22,606 nt of DNA from an uncultured Sinobacteraceae bacterium. GTDB lineage: Bacteria; Pseudomonadota; Gammaproteobacteria; Steroidobacterales; Steroidobacteraceae. The notes under the pieces were generated by a model, which worked only from the letters and a program-made list of their open reading frames with translations, was not told the DNA's origin and made no database searches. The stretch covers positions 1-22,606 of the forward strand of contig CALEKY010000164.1 of assembly GCA_937902995.1 (NCBI GenBank), written 5' to 3'. The position numbers were made by a program, and so were the translations under genes. Positions 1-7,688 of the stretch are shown one piece after another. How positions within the stretch are numbered: position 1 is the first letter of the stretch; every line of letters begins with the position of its first letter.

Positions 1-384
1 AACGAGCGCGCGGAGCTCACCGCAACGCTCGGAATTCAAATTGCAGAGATCGAGGCGAATGCCGTCGTACGCAGCCGTGTGGTGCGCGATCCGGAGACCG
101 GCGTTGCGCCGCTCCCTCTGATCGGGTTGGAAGGTCGTTTCGCGTTCACCGACCAATGGGGCTTCGAGGCCCGCCTGCAATATCTAACGGCGGACATCGA
201 CGAGGTCGACGGCTCGCTGATGGATGCGCGTGCCGCGATCACGTGGCGCACGCATCCGCAGGTCGTGTTCGGCCTCGGCTATCGATCGTTCACGCTCGAA
301 GTCGATTCGCGCAACGAGAGCACGCCGGGCATTGTCGATATGAAGATCGCCGGCCCGACACTCTTCATTCGAGCAAGCTTGTAG
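1..384 (+). CDS. Outer-membrane beta-barrel protein, 3' end (partial)
   Basis: Frame 1 is open from the first base to the TAG at 382-384, so the gene begins outside the window and 127 residues are visible. The visible part alternates hydrophobic and polar residues with aromatic and glycine positions (for example LEGRFAFTDQWGFEARLQYL, then FGLGYRSFTLEV and GPTLFIRASL). This is the pattern of amphipathic transmembrane beta strands separated by short acidic turns. A porin-like or OmpA/OmpW-like outer-membrane barrel is inferred. The last residue is Leu rather than the usual terminal Phe, which makes the class uncertain. Its last 20 bases overlap the 3' end of the convergent AraC-type gene. No ligand or role can be assigned from the fragment. 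Confidence 0.6.
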   Translation, partial: NERAELTATLGIQIAEIEANAVVRSRVVRDPETGVAPLPLIGLEGRFAFTDQWGFEARLQYLTADIDEVDGSLMDARAAITWRTHPQVVFGLGYRSFTLEVDSRNESTPGIVDMKIAGPTLFIRASL

Positions 385-1417
385 GGCGCAGCTCCGGACG
401 AATCTGCAGCTCGGACGGCGTCGTCTCCGGCATCTTGAAGATGCGAGATGCATAGGAGATCCAACGAGGACCGGCGTCTGCGGACTTGCGCGACGGCTTG
501 CGCAGAGTTTCCGAAGGACTCTCGCCGTACAGCGCCTTGTAGTTGCGTGCGAACAAGCTGAAATCCCACACACCGAAACGGGCCGCCGTACGCGCGACCG
601 TGTCGTGACCGGGATCGGCCTCGAGCAGCGCCACACGAATCTCGAGCAACTGGCGCACCTTCAGCATGCGGATCGGGCCGACGCCGAAGTATTCCTGGAA
701 CACGTTGCGCAGCGTGCGCTCGCTCACGTCCGTCGCACGGCACAGCTCGTCGATGAACAGCGGCTTGCCTTTCTTGCTCTCCATCACCGCAAGCGCGCGC
801 GAAATGACGCGCGTACGCGGCACTTGCGGCCGGCCGATGTGCCGATCCGGCGTCACCGAGCTCGACTCGATCGCGCTGCGCACGACGGCGATGATTTCTT
901 GCTCGGCTCCGCTCGCAGCACCGGGCTCCGAAAACTCTCCGGCGCTCATGCGCTCGGCAAGCTCGCGCAGACGTGCAAGCGCCTCCGGCCGCGTTTGAGC
1001 ACGCGTTCCCGGCTCGAGCGACGTCAGAACCCGTTCCGCATCGAACAGCGGCACACCCGCGCCGTTCACGCGCATCGGCAACGTGATCGCGAGCCATCGC
1101 GTCGGTCCGCGCGCTGCGAACGTGAGGGATTGCTCGGGCTTGAGATAAATCAGCGAGTTTTGCTCCAGCGCATGACCGTCGACGCGAATCCGTCGCGGCT
1201 CCGTGAGCGGAACGGCGATCGTGAGGGTATCGGCCGAGCCCATGCCCGCATAGGTGGCGGCACTACCGATTTGCAACTGTTGCAACTCGATGCGTCCGAG
1301 CTTTGCGGTTTCGATCCACCAAGGCTGCTCGGAACGTGCGGTCGGCACGAACCGGCCAGCGATGCCTTTGATCGCATCCGCAAACTCATCGAAATCGTCG
1401 AAGACTGTTCGCGTCAT
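365..1417 (-). CDS. AraC-family transcriptional regulator
   Basis: A 350-residue protein. The C-terminal third (about residues 220-307) carries the double helix-turn-helix of the AraC family: LFIDELCRATDVSERTLRNV for the first half, and the second half ends in FSLFARNYKALYGESPSETL, close to the family signature. The N-terminal ~200 residues are a sensor/dimerisation domain resembling AraC proteins that start with a DFDEFADAI-type segment; its ligand is unknown. I chose ATG at 1417 because the protein then begins MTRTVFDDFDEF. The reading frame also stays open to a TTG at 1474, but that TTG lies inside a perfect inverted repeat (1462-1484) better explained as a control element. The 3' end overlaps the upstream barrel gene by 20 bases. 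No obvious target operon is adjacent. Confidence 0.88.
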   Translation of the reverse strand: MTRTVFDDFDEFADAIKGIAGRFVPTARSEQPWWIETAKLGRIELQQLQIGSAATYAGMGSADTLTIAVPLTEPRRIRVDGHALEQNSLIYLKPEQSLTFAARGPTRWLAITLPMRVNGAGVPLFDAERVLTSLEPGTRAQTRPEALARLRELAERMSAGEFSEPGAASGAEQEIIAVVRSAIESSSVTPDRHIGRPQVPRTRVISRALAVMESKKGKPLFIDELCRATDVSERTLRNVFQEYFGVGPIRMLKVRQLLEIRVALLEADPGHDTVARTAARFGVWDFSLFARNYKALYGESPSETLRKPSRKSADAGPRWISYASRIFKMPETTPSELQIRPELRPTSLLE

Positions 1418-1461
1418 ATCCACGTCGCACGGGAGCCCGCTTGAAAGCGTGTTAACTCGTT

Positions 1462-1484
1462 CGCCGATAGCCAATCTATCGGCG
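1462..1484. promoter_or_regulatory. Perfect 9-bp inverted repeat upstream of the AraC gene
   Basis: Arms CGCCGATAG (1462-1470) and CTATCGGCG (1476-1484) are exact reverse complements around a 5-base spacer. The element ends 45 bases before the chosen ATG of the AraC-type gene. It could be a dimeric repressor or autoregulator operator, or a 5'-UTR hairpin on the regulator mRNA. The sequence alone does not decide between these. Confidence 0.5.
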
Positions 1485-1565
1485 TCGGTCGGAGTGAAAG
1501 ACCGCGTCGTGCGTTGAATCGCGCTTTGCAGCCGTATTTCCGACGTGCTGCAACCTTAGCGAGGT

Positions 1566-1991
1566 CTAGGGGGCCGGTGACCCAGGGGATCTACTTTGTT
1601 CCCTAGGGGCTGCCCCTGGGACGCCATAGGACTGGAGAATGACGACGTCGGAATCGCGCTGCGTTTCCGGCACCGTCTGCGGGGCGGGTTCTTGCTGTTC
1701 CGTCTGAGTTTCAGTGCCGAACACGGTCGCATTGAACCGCTTGAGCACGCCAACGAAGCTGATCGCGGCGCCGAACGTCAGAATGACGGGAATCGTCGCG
1801 AGCAGAAATGTGATCGTCCGGCGCACCGGCCCCGGACGGCTTGCGGCCGCACGCTCGCGCTGCAGATCGATGGTTTCCTGCGCACGCTGCTGGACCGCTT
1901 TCTGAAGCTCGGATTGCCGCTCGAACGGCAGGACCTGCGCTGTCGGCAGTGGTTTCGGCTCGTCAGAAGCGTGTTCGGAAGGTCGGTTCAT
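1566..1991 (-). CDS. Small single-pass membrane protein, unknown function
   Basis: A 141-residue protein that I do not recognise. The first ~58 residues are polar and charged, with a Gln/Arg/Glu-rich probable helix (SELQKAVQQRAQETIDLQRE). One hydrophobic segment (about residues 60-82, TITFLLATIPVILTFGAAIS) is a likely transmembrane helix. The C-terminal ~55 residues are Pro/Gln/Glu-rich and probably disordered. The positive residues before the helix (PVRR) predict a cytoplasmic N-terminus. The frame stays open to 2132, but ATG at 1991 is preferred because the residues before it look like non-coding sequence; no strong ribosome-binding site is visible. It lies downstream of the thiolase gene on the same strand, 210 bases away, so co-transcription is uncertain. 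Confidence 0.55.
   Translation of the reverse strand: MNRPSEHASDEPKPLPTAQVLPFERQSELQKAVQQRAQETIDLQRERAAASRPGPVRRTITFLLATIPVILTFGAAISFVGVLKRFNATVFGTETQTEQQEPAPQTVPETQRDSDVVILQSYGVPGAAPREQSRSPGSPAP
1581..1620. repeat. GC-rich inverted repeat at the 3' end of the small membrane gene
   Basis: CCCAGGGG (1581-1588) and CCCCTGGG (1613-1620) are perfect reverse complements, with a third, near-palindromic copy CCCTAGGGG (1601-1609) between them. It lies 13-55 bases before the end of the small membrane-protein reading frame and can fold into alternative hairpins. No T-tract follows, so a simple intrinsic terminator is doubtful. Confidence 0.35.
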
Positions 1992-2201
1992 GGGAAACCC
2001 GCGAGAAACTGCCGACTCGGGCGGAGTGTACTCGGTTGGCAGCGAACATGGAGTCGGACAAGCCAGACGCCCGGAGGTTGCAAGCGGCCTGTCGCGGACG
2101 GGAGAGGAACGCACCTGCAAGTAGGTGCGCATCCCGGCCGTGCGGCATCGAACTACGTGCCGCCGGCCGGACGCGGGATTTCGCGGTCCTGGGCGTGCGG
2201 A

Positions 2202-3404
2202 CTACACGCGCTCGATAACCATCGCGATGCCCTGGCCCACACCGATGCACATCGTGCACAGCGCGTACCGGCCCTTGATGCGCTCGAGCTGATTGACCGC
2301 CGTGGTTGCGAGCCGTGCGCCGCTGGCGCCGAGCGGGTGTCCGAGCGCGATCGCGCCGCCGTTCGGGTTCACGTGCTCTGCATCGTCGGGCAAACCGAGC
2401 TGACGAAGAACCGCGAGCGATTGGGCAGCGAACGCCTCGTTCAGTTCGACGACATCCATCTGCTTGAGCTCGAGCTTTGCGAGCGCGAGCACTTTGCGCG
2501 TCGCAGGGACGGGACCGATGCCCATGATGCGCGGCGGCACACCTGCAGTCGCCGTAGCGATCACGCGCGCGCGCACACGTAAACCGTATTTCGCTGCCGC
2601 CTCCTCGCTCGCCAGCAGCAACGCACACGATCCGTCGTTCACGCCCGACGCATTGCCGGCCGTCACCGTACCGTCGGGCTTGACGACGCCTTTGAGTTTC
2701 GCGAGCGCTTCGAGCGACGTCTCGCGGGGATGCTCGTCGACGGCGAAGACGATCGGATCGCCCTTCTTTTGCGGAATCGTCACGGGCGTGATTTCGTTCT
2801 CGAAGAACTTTGCAGCACGCGCGGCGGCGTAACGCTGCTGGCTACGAAGCGCAAACGCATCCTGATCGGCACGGTTGATCTGGAATTCTTCGGCGACGTT
2901 CTCCGCCGTTTCCGGCATCGAGTCGACGCCGTAACGCTCTTTCATGAGCGGATTGATGAAACGCCAGCCGATCGTGGTGTCCTCGATCTTGGCAGTGCGC
3001 GAGAACGCAGAATCGGCCTTGCCCATGACGAACGGGGCGCGCGTCATGCTCTCGACGCCGCCGGCAATGACGAGCTCGGCCTCGCCGGTGCGGATGGCGC
3101 GCGCCGCCAGATTGACGGCATCGAGGCCCGAACCGCACAAGCGATTGATCGTGGCGCCCGGTACGCAATCCGGCAAACCTGCCAACAAGGCCGACATGCG
3201 CGCGACGTTGCGGTTGTCTTCGCCCGCCTGGTTCGCGCAGCCGTAGAACACGTCGTCGACGGCAGCCCAATCCACGCTCTTGTTGCGCTCCATCAGCGCC
3301 TTGATCGGAATCGCACCGAGATCGTCGGTGCGGACTTGCGCGAGCGCACCGCCGTAACGGCCGATGGGGGTTCGAATGGCATCGCAGATGAAAACTTGAC
3401 GCAT
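2202..3404 (-). CDS. pcaF: 3-oxoadipyl-CoA thiolase (acetyl-CoA acyltransferase family)
   Basis: A 400-residue thiolase. The family reaction is CoA-dependent cleavage of a 3-oxoacyl-CoA; for PcaF it converts 3-oxoadipyl-CoA to succinyl-CoA and acetyl-CoA, the last step of the beta-ketoadipate route for aromatic compounds. The nucleophile Cys90 sits in INRLCGSGLDAV, the catalytic His356 in GGAIALGHPLGASG, and the second Cys386 in the C-terminal CTMCIGVGQG signature. Length and the ending RYALCTMCIGVGQGIAMVIE match PcaF/PaaJ-type thiolases better than PhaA or FadA. The frame extends upstream to 3686, but ATG at 3404 begins MRQVFICDAIRTPIGRYGG, the family's standard start. No other aromatic-degradation gene is adjacent, so the exact substrate is inferred and a general acetyl-CoA acetyltransferase remains possible. 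Confidence 0.85.
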   Translation of the reverse strand: MRQVFICDAIRTPIGRYGGALAQVRTDDLGAIPIKALMERNKSVDWAAVDDVFYGCANQAGEDNRNVARMSALLAGLPDCVPGATINRLCGSGLDAVNLAARAIRTGEAELVIAGGVESMTRAPFVMGKADSAFSRTAKIEDTTIGWRFINPLMKERYGVDSMPETAENVAEEFQINRADQDAFALRSQQRYAAARAAKFFENEITPVTIPQKKGDPIVFAVDEHPRETSLEALAKLKGVVKPDGTVTAGNASGVNDGSCALLLASEEAAAKYGLRVRARVIATATAGVPPRIMGIGPVPATRKVLALAKLELKQMDVVELNEAFAAQSLAVLRQLGLPDDAEHVNPNGGAIALGHPLGASGARLATTAVNQLERIKGRYALCTMCIGVGQGIAMVIERV

Positions 3405-3561
3405 ATGAGAACTCGCAGATTGGTGCTCGAGATCGGGCTTCGCCGAGAAATCGGCGGCCGCTGCAGCAAGGCGCGCACTAGGCCCGCCGAACCGCCCGGC
3501 ATTGTAGCTTGCAGCCGCAGGCAGCACAGCGGCGCATGCGGAGCTTTTCGAGAAAATTTGC

Positions 3562-3957
3562 TTACAGCGTCGGCGTGCCGGGCATGGCGTGTGTCTTCTC
3601 GAATAGCGCCTGACAGCGCACGCAACGCAATGCGGTCGGCTCGGCCTCCAGGCGCTGCTTCGGAATGTCTGCACCGCAGTCCGCACACAGGCCGAAGCTC
3701 CCGTCTCTCGTGCGCCGCAAGGCCGAGTCGATCCGGCGCAACTCCTCGGCGTCTCGCTCGATCTCGGACAGATTCAAATCGACGATCAGGTTCGAAAACG
3801 CATCGTCTTCCATGTCGCGGGCTTGTTCGGCGACGCGCACGTGCGTTTCATCCGAAGAGCGCTCGAGCGTTCTGCGAATCTCGTTCATCAAGCGGTCCGC
3901 GCGCTCCCGCAACCGATTCTTGAAATACAGGATCTCGTCTTGATTCAGGCGCGTCAT
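3562..3957 (-). CDS. DksA/TraR-type C4 zinc-finger protein
   Basis: A 131-residue protein with the DksA layout. A long charged helical region comes first (about residues 5-85) and a four-cysteine zinc finger follows (Cys91, Cys94, Cys112, Cys115, with CADCG and CVRC pairs). DksA family members insert the coiled-coil tip into the RNA polymerase secondary channel and modulate initiation with ppGpp. The tip motif DxxDxA required in DksA is matched here by DMEDDA (Asp48, Asp51, Ala53), so activity on polymerase is plausible. It is shorter than housekeeping DksA (about 150 residues) and lacks its N-terminal extension, so it is probably a paralogue. ATG at 3957 is chosen because GAGGAG lies 8 bases upstream. 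It is divergent from an EamA exporter gene. Confidence 0.85.
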   Translation of the reverse strand: MTRLNQDEILYFKNRLRERADRLMNEIRRTLERSSDETHVRVAEQARDMEDDAFSNLIVDLNLSEIERDAEELRRIDSALRRTRDGSFGLCADCGADIPKQRLEAEPTALRCVRCQALFEKTHAMPGTPTL

Positions 3958-4109
3958 GGACGGTGCTCCTCGCGCTGCCAGCCAAGTGAAACACGCGCGG
4001 ATGCGGCCAGTTCCCGTCGATCGGGGTGACGAAGCCCCGGCGCACGGACCGCACGTTCGGTACACTCACCGGCCCCGCCTGCGGCCTTCTTGCGATCGTG
4101 CTCGGCTCC

Positions 4110-4985
4110 ATGCCTCATTTGCGCGGAATTCTGTCGATGCTCGCCGCCGTCGCGACGTTCTCGATGATGGACGTCACGATGAAGTACCTCGTCGCGACCT
4201 ACCCCGCGATGCAGGTCACGTTCATGCGCGGCGTGGCTTCGTTGCCGCTCTTGCTCGGCGCCGTTGCGCTGTTCGGACGCTGGCAACACCTGATTCCCCG
4301 CCGTTGGGGACTGCATTTGATTCGCGGCCTGCTGGCTGTGTTGACGCTCTCGACGTTCGTGTACTCGGTCAAATGGCTGTCGCTGGCCGACGCATACACG
4401 ATTTTCATGTCGGCGCCGTTGCTCATCACGGCGCTGTCGGTGCCCGTGCTTCGCGAGCATGTCGGTGCACGACGTTGGGTTGCCGTCGTCGTCGGCTTGT
4501 GCGGCGTCGTGCTCGTCCTGAATCCGACGGGCGCGAGCTTGGTTTCGCTCGGCGGCCTCGCTGCGCTCGCCGCAGCGCTGGGCTATGCGTTGAGCGGGCT
4601 CACGATCCGCATCCTGGCGCGCACGGACTCGAGCTCCGCGACGGTCTTCTGGTCGCTCTTGATCATGACGGTCGTGAGCGGCGCACTTGCAGCGAAGGAC
4701 TGGGTATCGATCGCGTGGCAGCACTGGCCTTGGATCGTCGGCCTCGGGATTTCGGGTGCGCTCGGTCAGTACTTCATCACCGAAGCGTTCCGACGCGCAC
4801 CGCCGCCGGTCATTGCGCCGCTCGAGTACACCGCGCTCGCCTGGGGCATGCTGTTCGATTGGGCGATTTGGTCCACGACGCCGAGTCTACGGATGCTCGC
4901 CGGCGCCGCCATCATCGTGGCAAGCGGTCTCTACGTCGTCCAACGCGAGCGTTTTGCCGCCAAGCCTGCGACCGCCGATACGTAG
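4110..4985 (+). CDS. EamA/DMT-family transporter
   Basis: A 291-residue very hydrophobic protein with about ten predicted transmembrane helices arranged as two EamA repeats. The family exports metabolites such as amino acids or nucleotide precursors across the inner membrane; the substrate cannot be told from sequence. Recognisable family segments are the N-terminal LAAVATFSMMDVTMKYL, the Arg-containing MQVTFMRGVASLPLLL, and the second-repeat end PPPVIAPLEYTALAWGML. ATG at 4110 begins MPHLRGILSML directly before the first helix. The frame is open to a GTG at 4026, but that would add a polar stretch unusual for the family. The gene is convergent with a second EamA gene 27 bases away. The two are only distantly similar, so they are not a recent duplication. 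Confidence 0.85.
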   Translation: MPHLRGILSMLAAVATFSMMDVTMKYLVATYPAMQVTFMRGVASLPLLLGAVALFGRWQHLIPRRWGLHLIRGLLAVLTLSTFVYSVKWLSLADAYTIFMSAPLLITALSVPVLREHVGARRWVAVVVGLCGVVLVLNPTGASLVSLGGLAALAAALGYALSGLTIRILARTDSSSATVFWSLLIMTVVSGALAAKDWVSIAWQHWPWIVGLGISGALGQYFITEAFRRAPPPVIAPLEYTALAWGMLFDWAIWSTTPSLRMLAGAAIIVASGLYVVQRERFAAKPATADT

Positions 4986-5012
4986 ACCCTACGCATCGCA
5001 TTGGAGAGAAGC

Positions 5013-5966
5013 TCAACACTGCTCGACGCGTGCAGCACGCGCGACCAGCGTCCTCCACTGGATCCCCTGAAAAAGCACGAGCGCCACGCCGACGAGCACG
5101 AGCGCTGCGGAAAAAGCAGCCAACGGCGTCACGCGTTCGTCGAGCACGATTGCGCCCAGAATGAGCGCGACGACCGGATTGACGAGCGCATAAGTCGTCA
5201 CCTTCTGCGCAGGCACGCGCGTCAGCAGCCATAGGTAGCAGGTCAGCCCAATGAGGCTGCCGAACACGATCAAGTACGCGAGCGCAATTAGCGAGCTCAT
5301 CGAGACCTGAGCAGGATCGAAGCGCTGCCACTCTCCGTCGACGATCGACAAGACGAGCTGGAACACTCCACCGCCGAACATTTGCACGCACGTGAAGCTC
5401 AAGACGGTGTTGGTGGTGGCAGCACGCTTCTGCAGCAACGTTCCGAAGCTCCAGCCGACGACCGCCACGATCATCGACAACAGATGCAAGGGGTGCGCAT
5501 GGCCGGCCAGCGAACGCGTATGCAGCACGATCGTTGCGACGCCGGCGACCGCAATTGCAGTGCCGAGCAATGCCTGTCTCGACGGTGCGCGCTTGCTGAA
5601 CATCGCCCAATCGATGACCAGCACCACAACCGGTACGGCCGTAACGATCAAAGCAGCTATGCCCGACGGAATGCCCTGCTGCGCCCAGATGACGAAGCCG
5701 TTGCCGATGCCCGAAAGAAGCACGCCGCAGAACATTGCCAGCGGAATGTTCACTCCCGCCAACGGTTGCGGGTTGCGCAGGCGGATCCAGCCGTACATGA
5801 GCAGGGCGGCGATGAGAAATCGCGCGGCGCCGCTGACGAATGGCGGCAGCGTTTGAATGGCGACCGCAATGCCGAGATAAGTCGTACCCCAGATCAGGTA
5901 AATCCCTGCGAACGCGGCCAGGACGCCGAAAGTTACGCGCGATGCAATCGGTGCGGTGACGGACAT
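5013..5966 (-). CDS. EamA-family transporter, YedA-like
   Basis: A 317-residue protein with about ten transmembrane helices and two EamA repeats. The first helix region reads GIYLIWGTTYLGIAVAIQTL and is followed by PPFVSGAARFLIAALLM, the classic start of YedA/RhaT-type drug/metabolite exporters. The second repeat ends TTYALVNPVVALILGAIVL and DERVTPLAAF, also typical. ATG at 5966 has GAGG six bases upstream. It is divergent from the MocR regulator at 6077, with a 110-base intergenic region holding a direct repeat. MocR regulators are often encoded next to the exporter they control, so regulation by that neighbour is a reasonable inference. The substrate is unknown; an amino acid or amine would fit a PLP-binding sensor. 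Confidence 0.87.
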   Translation of the reverse strand: MSVTAPIASRVTFGVLAAFAGIYLIWGTTYLGIAVAIQTLPPFVSGAARFLIAALLMYGWIRLRNPQPLAGVNIPLAMFCGVLLSGIGNGFVIWAQQGIPSGIAALIVTAVPVVVLVIDWAMFSKRAPSRQALLGTAIAVAGVATIVLHTRSLAGHAHPLHLLSMIVAVVGWSFGTLLQKRAATTNTVLSFTCVQMFGGGVFQLVLSIVDGEWQRFDPAQVSMSSLIALAYLIVFGSLIGLTCYLWLLTRVPAQKVTTYALVNPVVALILGAIVLDERVTPLAAFSAALVLVGVALVLFQGIQWRTLVARAARVEQC

Positions 5967-5996
5967 GCAGCCTCACTCTGCCGCACTGGACGGCAG

Positions 5997-6036
5997 CAGT
6001 ACAGATTCAGGTAAACTGAGTGCTCACCAGTACAGA
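5997..6036. promoter_or_regulatory. Direct repeat CAGTACAGA, candidate MocR operator
   Basis: CAGTACAGA occurs at 5997-6005 and again at 6028-6036, 31 bases apart (about three helical turns), in the region shared by the EamA exporter and the MocR gene. Well-studied MocR proteins bind spaced direct repeats near their own promoter. The site would lie upstream of the MocR ATG at 6077 and just upstream of the exporter start. Confidence 0.5.
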
Positions 6037-6076
6037 CAGCCGGCGCGAATTTCCCGCGTCGCCCGAGATCGCCGAC

Positions 6077-7504
6077 ATGTCCGCAAGCCCACCGCTGCTC
6101 TACGAGCGCATTGCGAGTTTGGTCGAGAAGCAGATCCATTCTGGCGCACTGCGCGCCAACGAGCGCATTCCGTCGGTTCGCGCGATGAGCCGCGCCGCGA
6201 AAGTCAGCGTTTCGACGGTCGTGCAGGCGTACATGCACCTCGAGAGCATCGGTCTGATCGAGGCGCGTCCGCAGTCGGGTTTCTACGTGCGCCCGCCGAA
6301 TCGGGCTGCACTCCCGCCGCCGCGTCCCAAAGTGACGCGCTCGCGACGCCCGGTGTCGGTCGCCGCCGAGGTGCTCGACACGTGCATGAAAGCCCTGAGC
6401 CGCACGGACATCGTGCCGCTCAACGCCGCGTTCACCTCGCCGACGATGTATCCGAATCGACGCCTCAACAATCTGATCCGGGAAGTGCTGCGCGATCATC
6501 CGCTGCATGCCGGCGAGATCATCGCGCCGCCCGGCGATGCCGAGCTGCGACATCAGATCGCCAAACGCATGACGCTTGCCGGCGCACCGACCGATCCGGA
6601 TCACGTCGTGATCACGGGCGGCACGATGGATGCGATTACGTTGTCGCTGCGGGTGTTGTGCCAGCCGGGCGATACCGTGCTCGTCGAGGCGCCGACGTAT
6701 TTCGGCCTGTTGCAGGCGATCGAGCATCTGCGTCTGAAAGTGATTCAAGTGCCAAATCGCCCCGGCGACGGCATCGACGTCGATGCCGTGCGCGAGATTG
6801 CGCGTTCGACGCGGTTGGCGGCGGCGGTGCTCGTACCGAACTTCAACAACCCCGTCGGCTCGCTCACGCCCGACGAAGCGAAGCGCGCCATCGTTGCCGC
6901 GTTGAGCGAGCGCGAAGTGCCGATCATCGAAGACGACATCTACGGCGATCTCCATTACGGAAGCCGCCGGCCGCCTTCGATGCGCGCGTTCGACGAAGCC
7001 GGCCTCGTGATTTCGTGCGGCTCGGTTTCCAAGACGATCGCGCTCGGCTATCGCATCGGTTGGGCGATCACACCTTCGTTTCATGCGGACATCTCGCGCG
7101 CCAAGTTCTATTCGTCCGTCGCCTCGCCGACGCTGCAGCAGCGCGTACTTGCACGCTACTACGCAAGCGGCGGTTACGATCGTTACCTGCGCGGCGTGAG
7201 AGCCTCTCTCGCTGCGAATGCGCAGTACTTCGTCGACGCGATTGCACGCTACTTTCCGCAAGGCACGCGCGTGACGCGTCCCGCCGGAGGGCTCGTGCTG
7301 TGGGTCGAGCTGCCGCCGCATGTCGACGGAGCCGAGCTGTTCCAGACGGCGCTCGCAAGCCGGATCGGCATTGCGCCCGGCATCGTCTTTTCCGCCAAAG
7401 CCGAATATCGCAATTACATTCGCCTCAGCTGCGGCCTGCCGTGGAATGCGACGATCGAGCAAGCATTGCAGAAGCTCGGCAAGCTCGTCGCCACGAGGCT
7501 GTAG
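6077..7504 (+). CDS. MocR-type regulator (GntR HTH fused to class I aminotransferase fold)
   Basis: A 475-residue fusion. Residues ~5-75 form a GntR winged helix-turn-helix (LYERIASLVEKQIHSGALRA, then RIPSVRAMSRAAKVSVSTVV and IEARPQSGFYV). Residues ~110-475 form a fold-type I PLP domain with NFNNPVG, EDDIYGDL and the PLP-lysine region CGSVSKTIALGYRIGW, where Lys319 is the expected Schiff-base residue. MocR proteins use PLP, often as an adduct with an amine, to switch DNA binding rather than to transaminate. ATG at 6077 is preferred to the in-frame GTG at 6020, because the GTG start would place part of the putative operator inside the gene. It is divergent from the YedA-like exporter, its likely target. 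Repeat locus 1 with a hairpin follows its stop. Confidence 0.92.
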   Translation: MSASPPLLYERIASLVEKQIHSGALRANERIPSVRAMSRAAKVSVSTVVQAYMHLESIGLIEARPQSGFYVRPPNRAALPPPRPKVTRSRRPVSVAAEVLDTCMKALSRTDIVPLNAAFTSPTMYPNRRLNNLIREVLRDHPLHAGEIIAPPGDAELRHQIAKRMTLAGAPTDPDHVVITGGTMDAITLSLRVLCQPGDTVLVEAPTYFGLLQAIEHLRLKVIQVPNRPGDGIDVDAVREIARSTRLAAAVLVPNFNNPVGSLTPDEAKRAIVAALSEREVPIIEDDIYGDLHYGSRRPPSMRAFDEAGLVISCGSVSKTIALGYRIGWAITPSFHADISRAKFYSSVASPTLQQRVLARYYASGGYDRYLRGVRASLAANAQYFVDAIARYFPQGTRVTRPAGGLVLWVELPPHVDGAELFQTALASRIGIAPGIVFSAKAEYRNYIRLSCGLPWNATIEQALQKLGKLVATRL

Positions 7505-7688
7505 GCTGCAGGCGATCGGCTGTGAATCGAGAATCACGTTGGAGGCTACAGGCGACGGCGGGCACGGGGCTTGGGGCGCGGGGCTGAGAAAAAGAAAAGC
7601 GCGCATCACGCGCGCTTTCCAATTCCCTATTCCCTATTCCCTATTCCCTATTCCCTTTTCCCTTTTCCCTATTCCCTATTCCCTTCTC
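7505..7688. repeat. Composite intergenic word repeat, locus 1
   Basis: This 184-base stretch between convergent genes holds no gene. It contains GGCTGCAGGCG/GGCTACAGGCG words (7505-7555), a strong hairpin (7596-7618) ending in GCGCGCTTTCC, then about nine copies of a TTCCCTA or TTCCCTT heptamer (about 7622-7685). The same modules recur at 12932-13108 and 22426-22606, which marks a dispersed repeat family. Confidence 0.8.
7596..7618. terminator. Perfect 9-bp hairpin, probable bidirectional terminator
   Basis: AAAGCGCGC (7596-7604) and GCGCGCTTT (7610-7618) pair perfectly around the 5-base loop ATCAC. It stands between the 3' ends of the MocR gene and the small-protein operon. A-rich sequence on the left and TTT on the right fit termination in both directions, though the T-tract is short. 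Confidence 0.6.

Noticed and set aside
279..1097. Minus-strand frame inside the AraC gene
   Set aside because: Arg/Ala/Cys-rich shadow in another frame of a gene with intact AraC motifs.
4110..5966. Two neighbouring EamA genes as a recent tandem duplication
   Set aside because: They are convergent and share only family-level features, not close sequence identity.
5956..7587. Long open frame on the plus strand (543 residues) overlapping the MocR gene
   Set aside because: Arg/Ala/His-rich composition with no domain. It is a frame-shifted shadow of the MocR gene, which has complete HTH and PLP motifs.
5933..7609. Long minus-strand open frame (558 residues) opposite MocR
   Set aside because: Antisense shadow in high-GC DNA, very Arg/His/Asp-rich, no recognisable fold.
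7622..7685. Heptamer tract as a CRISPR array or phase-variation tract
   Set aside because: Units are only about 7 bases with no spacers, and the tract lies after stop codons rather than in a promoter or coding start.
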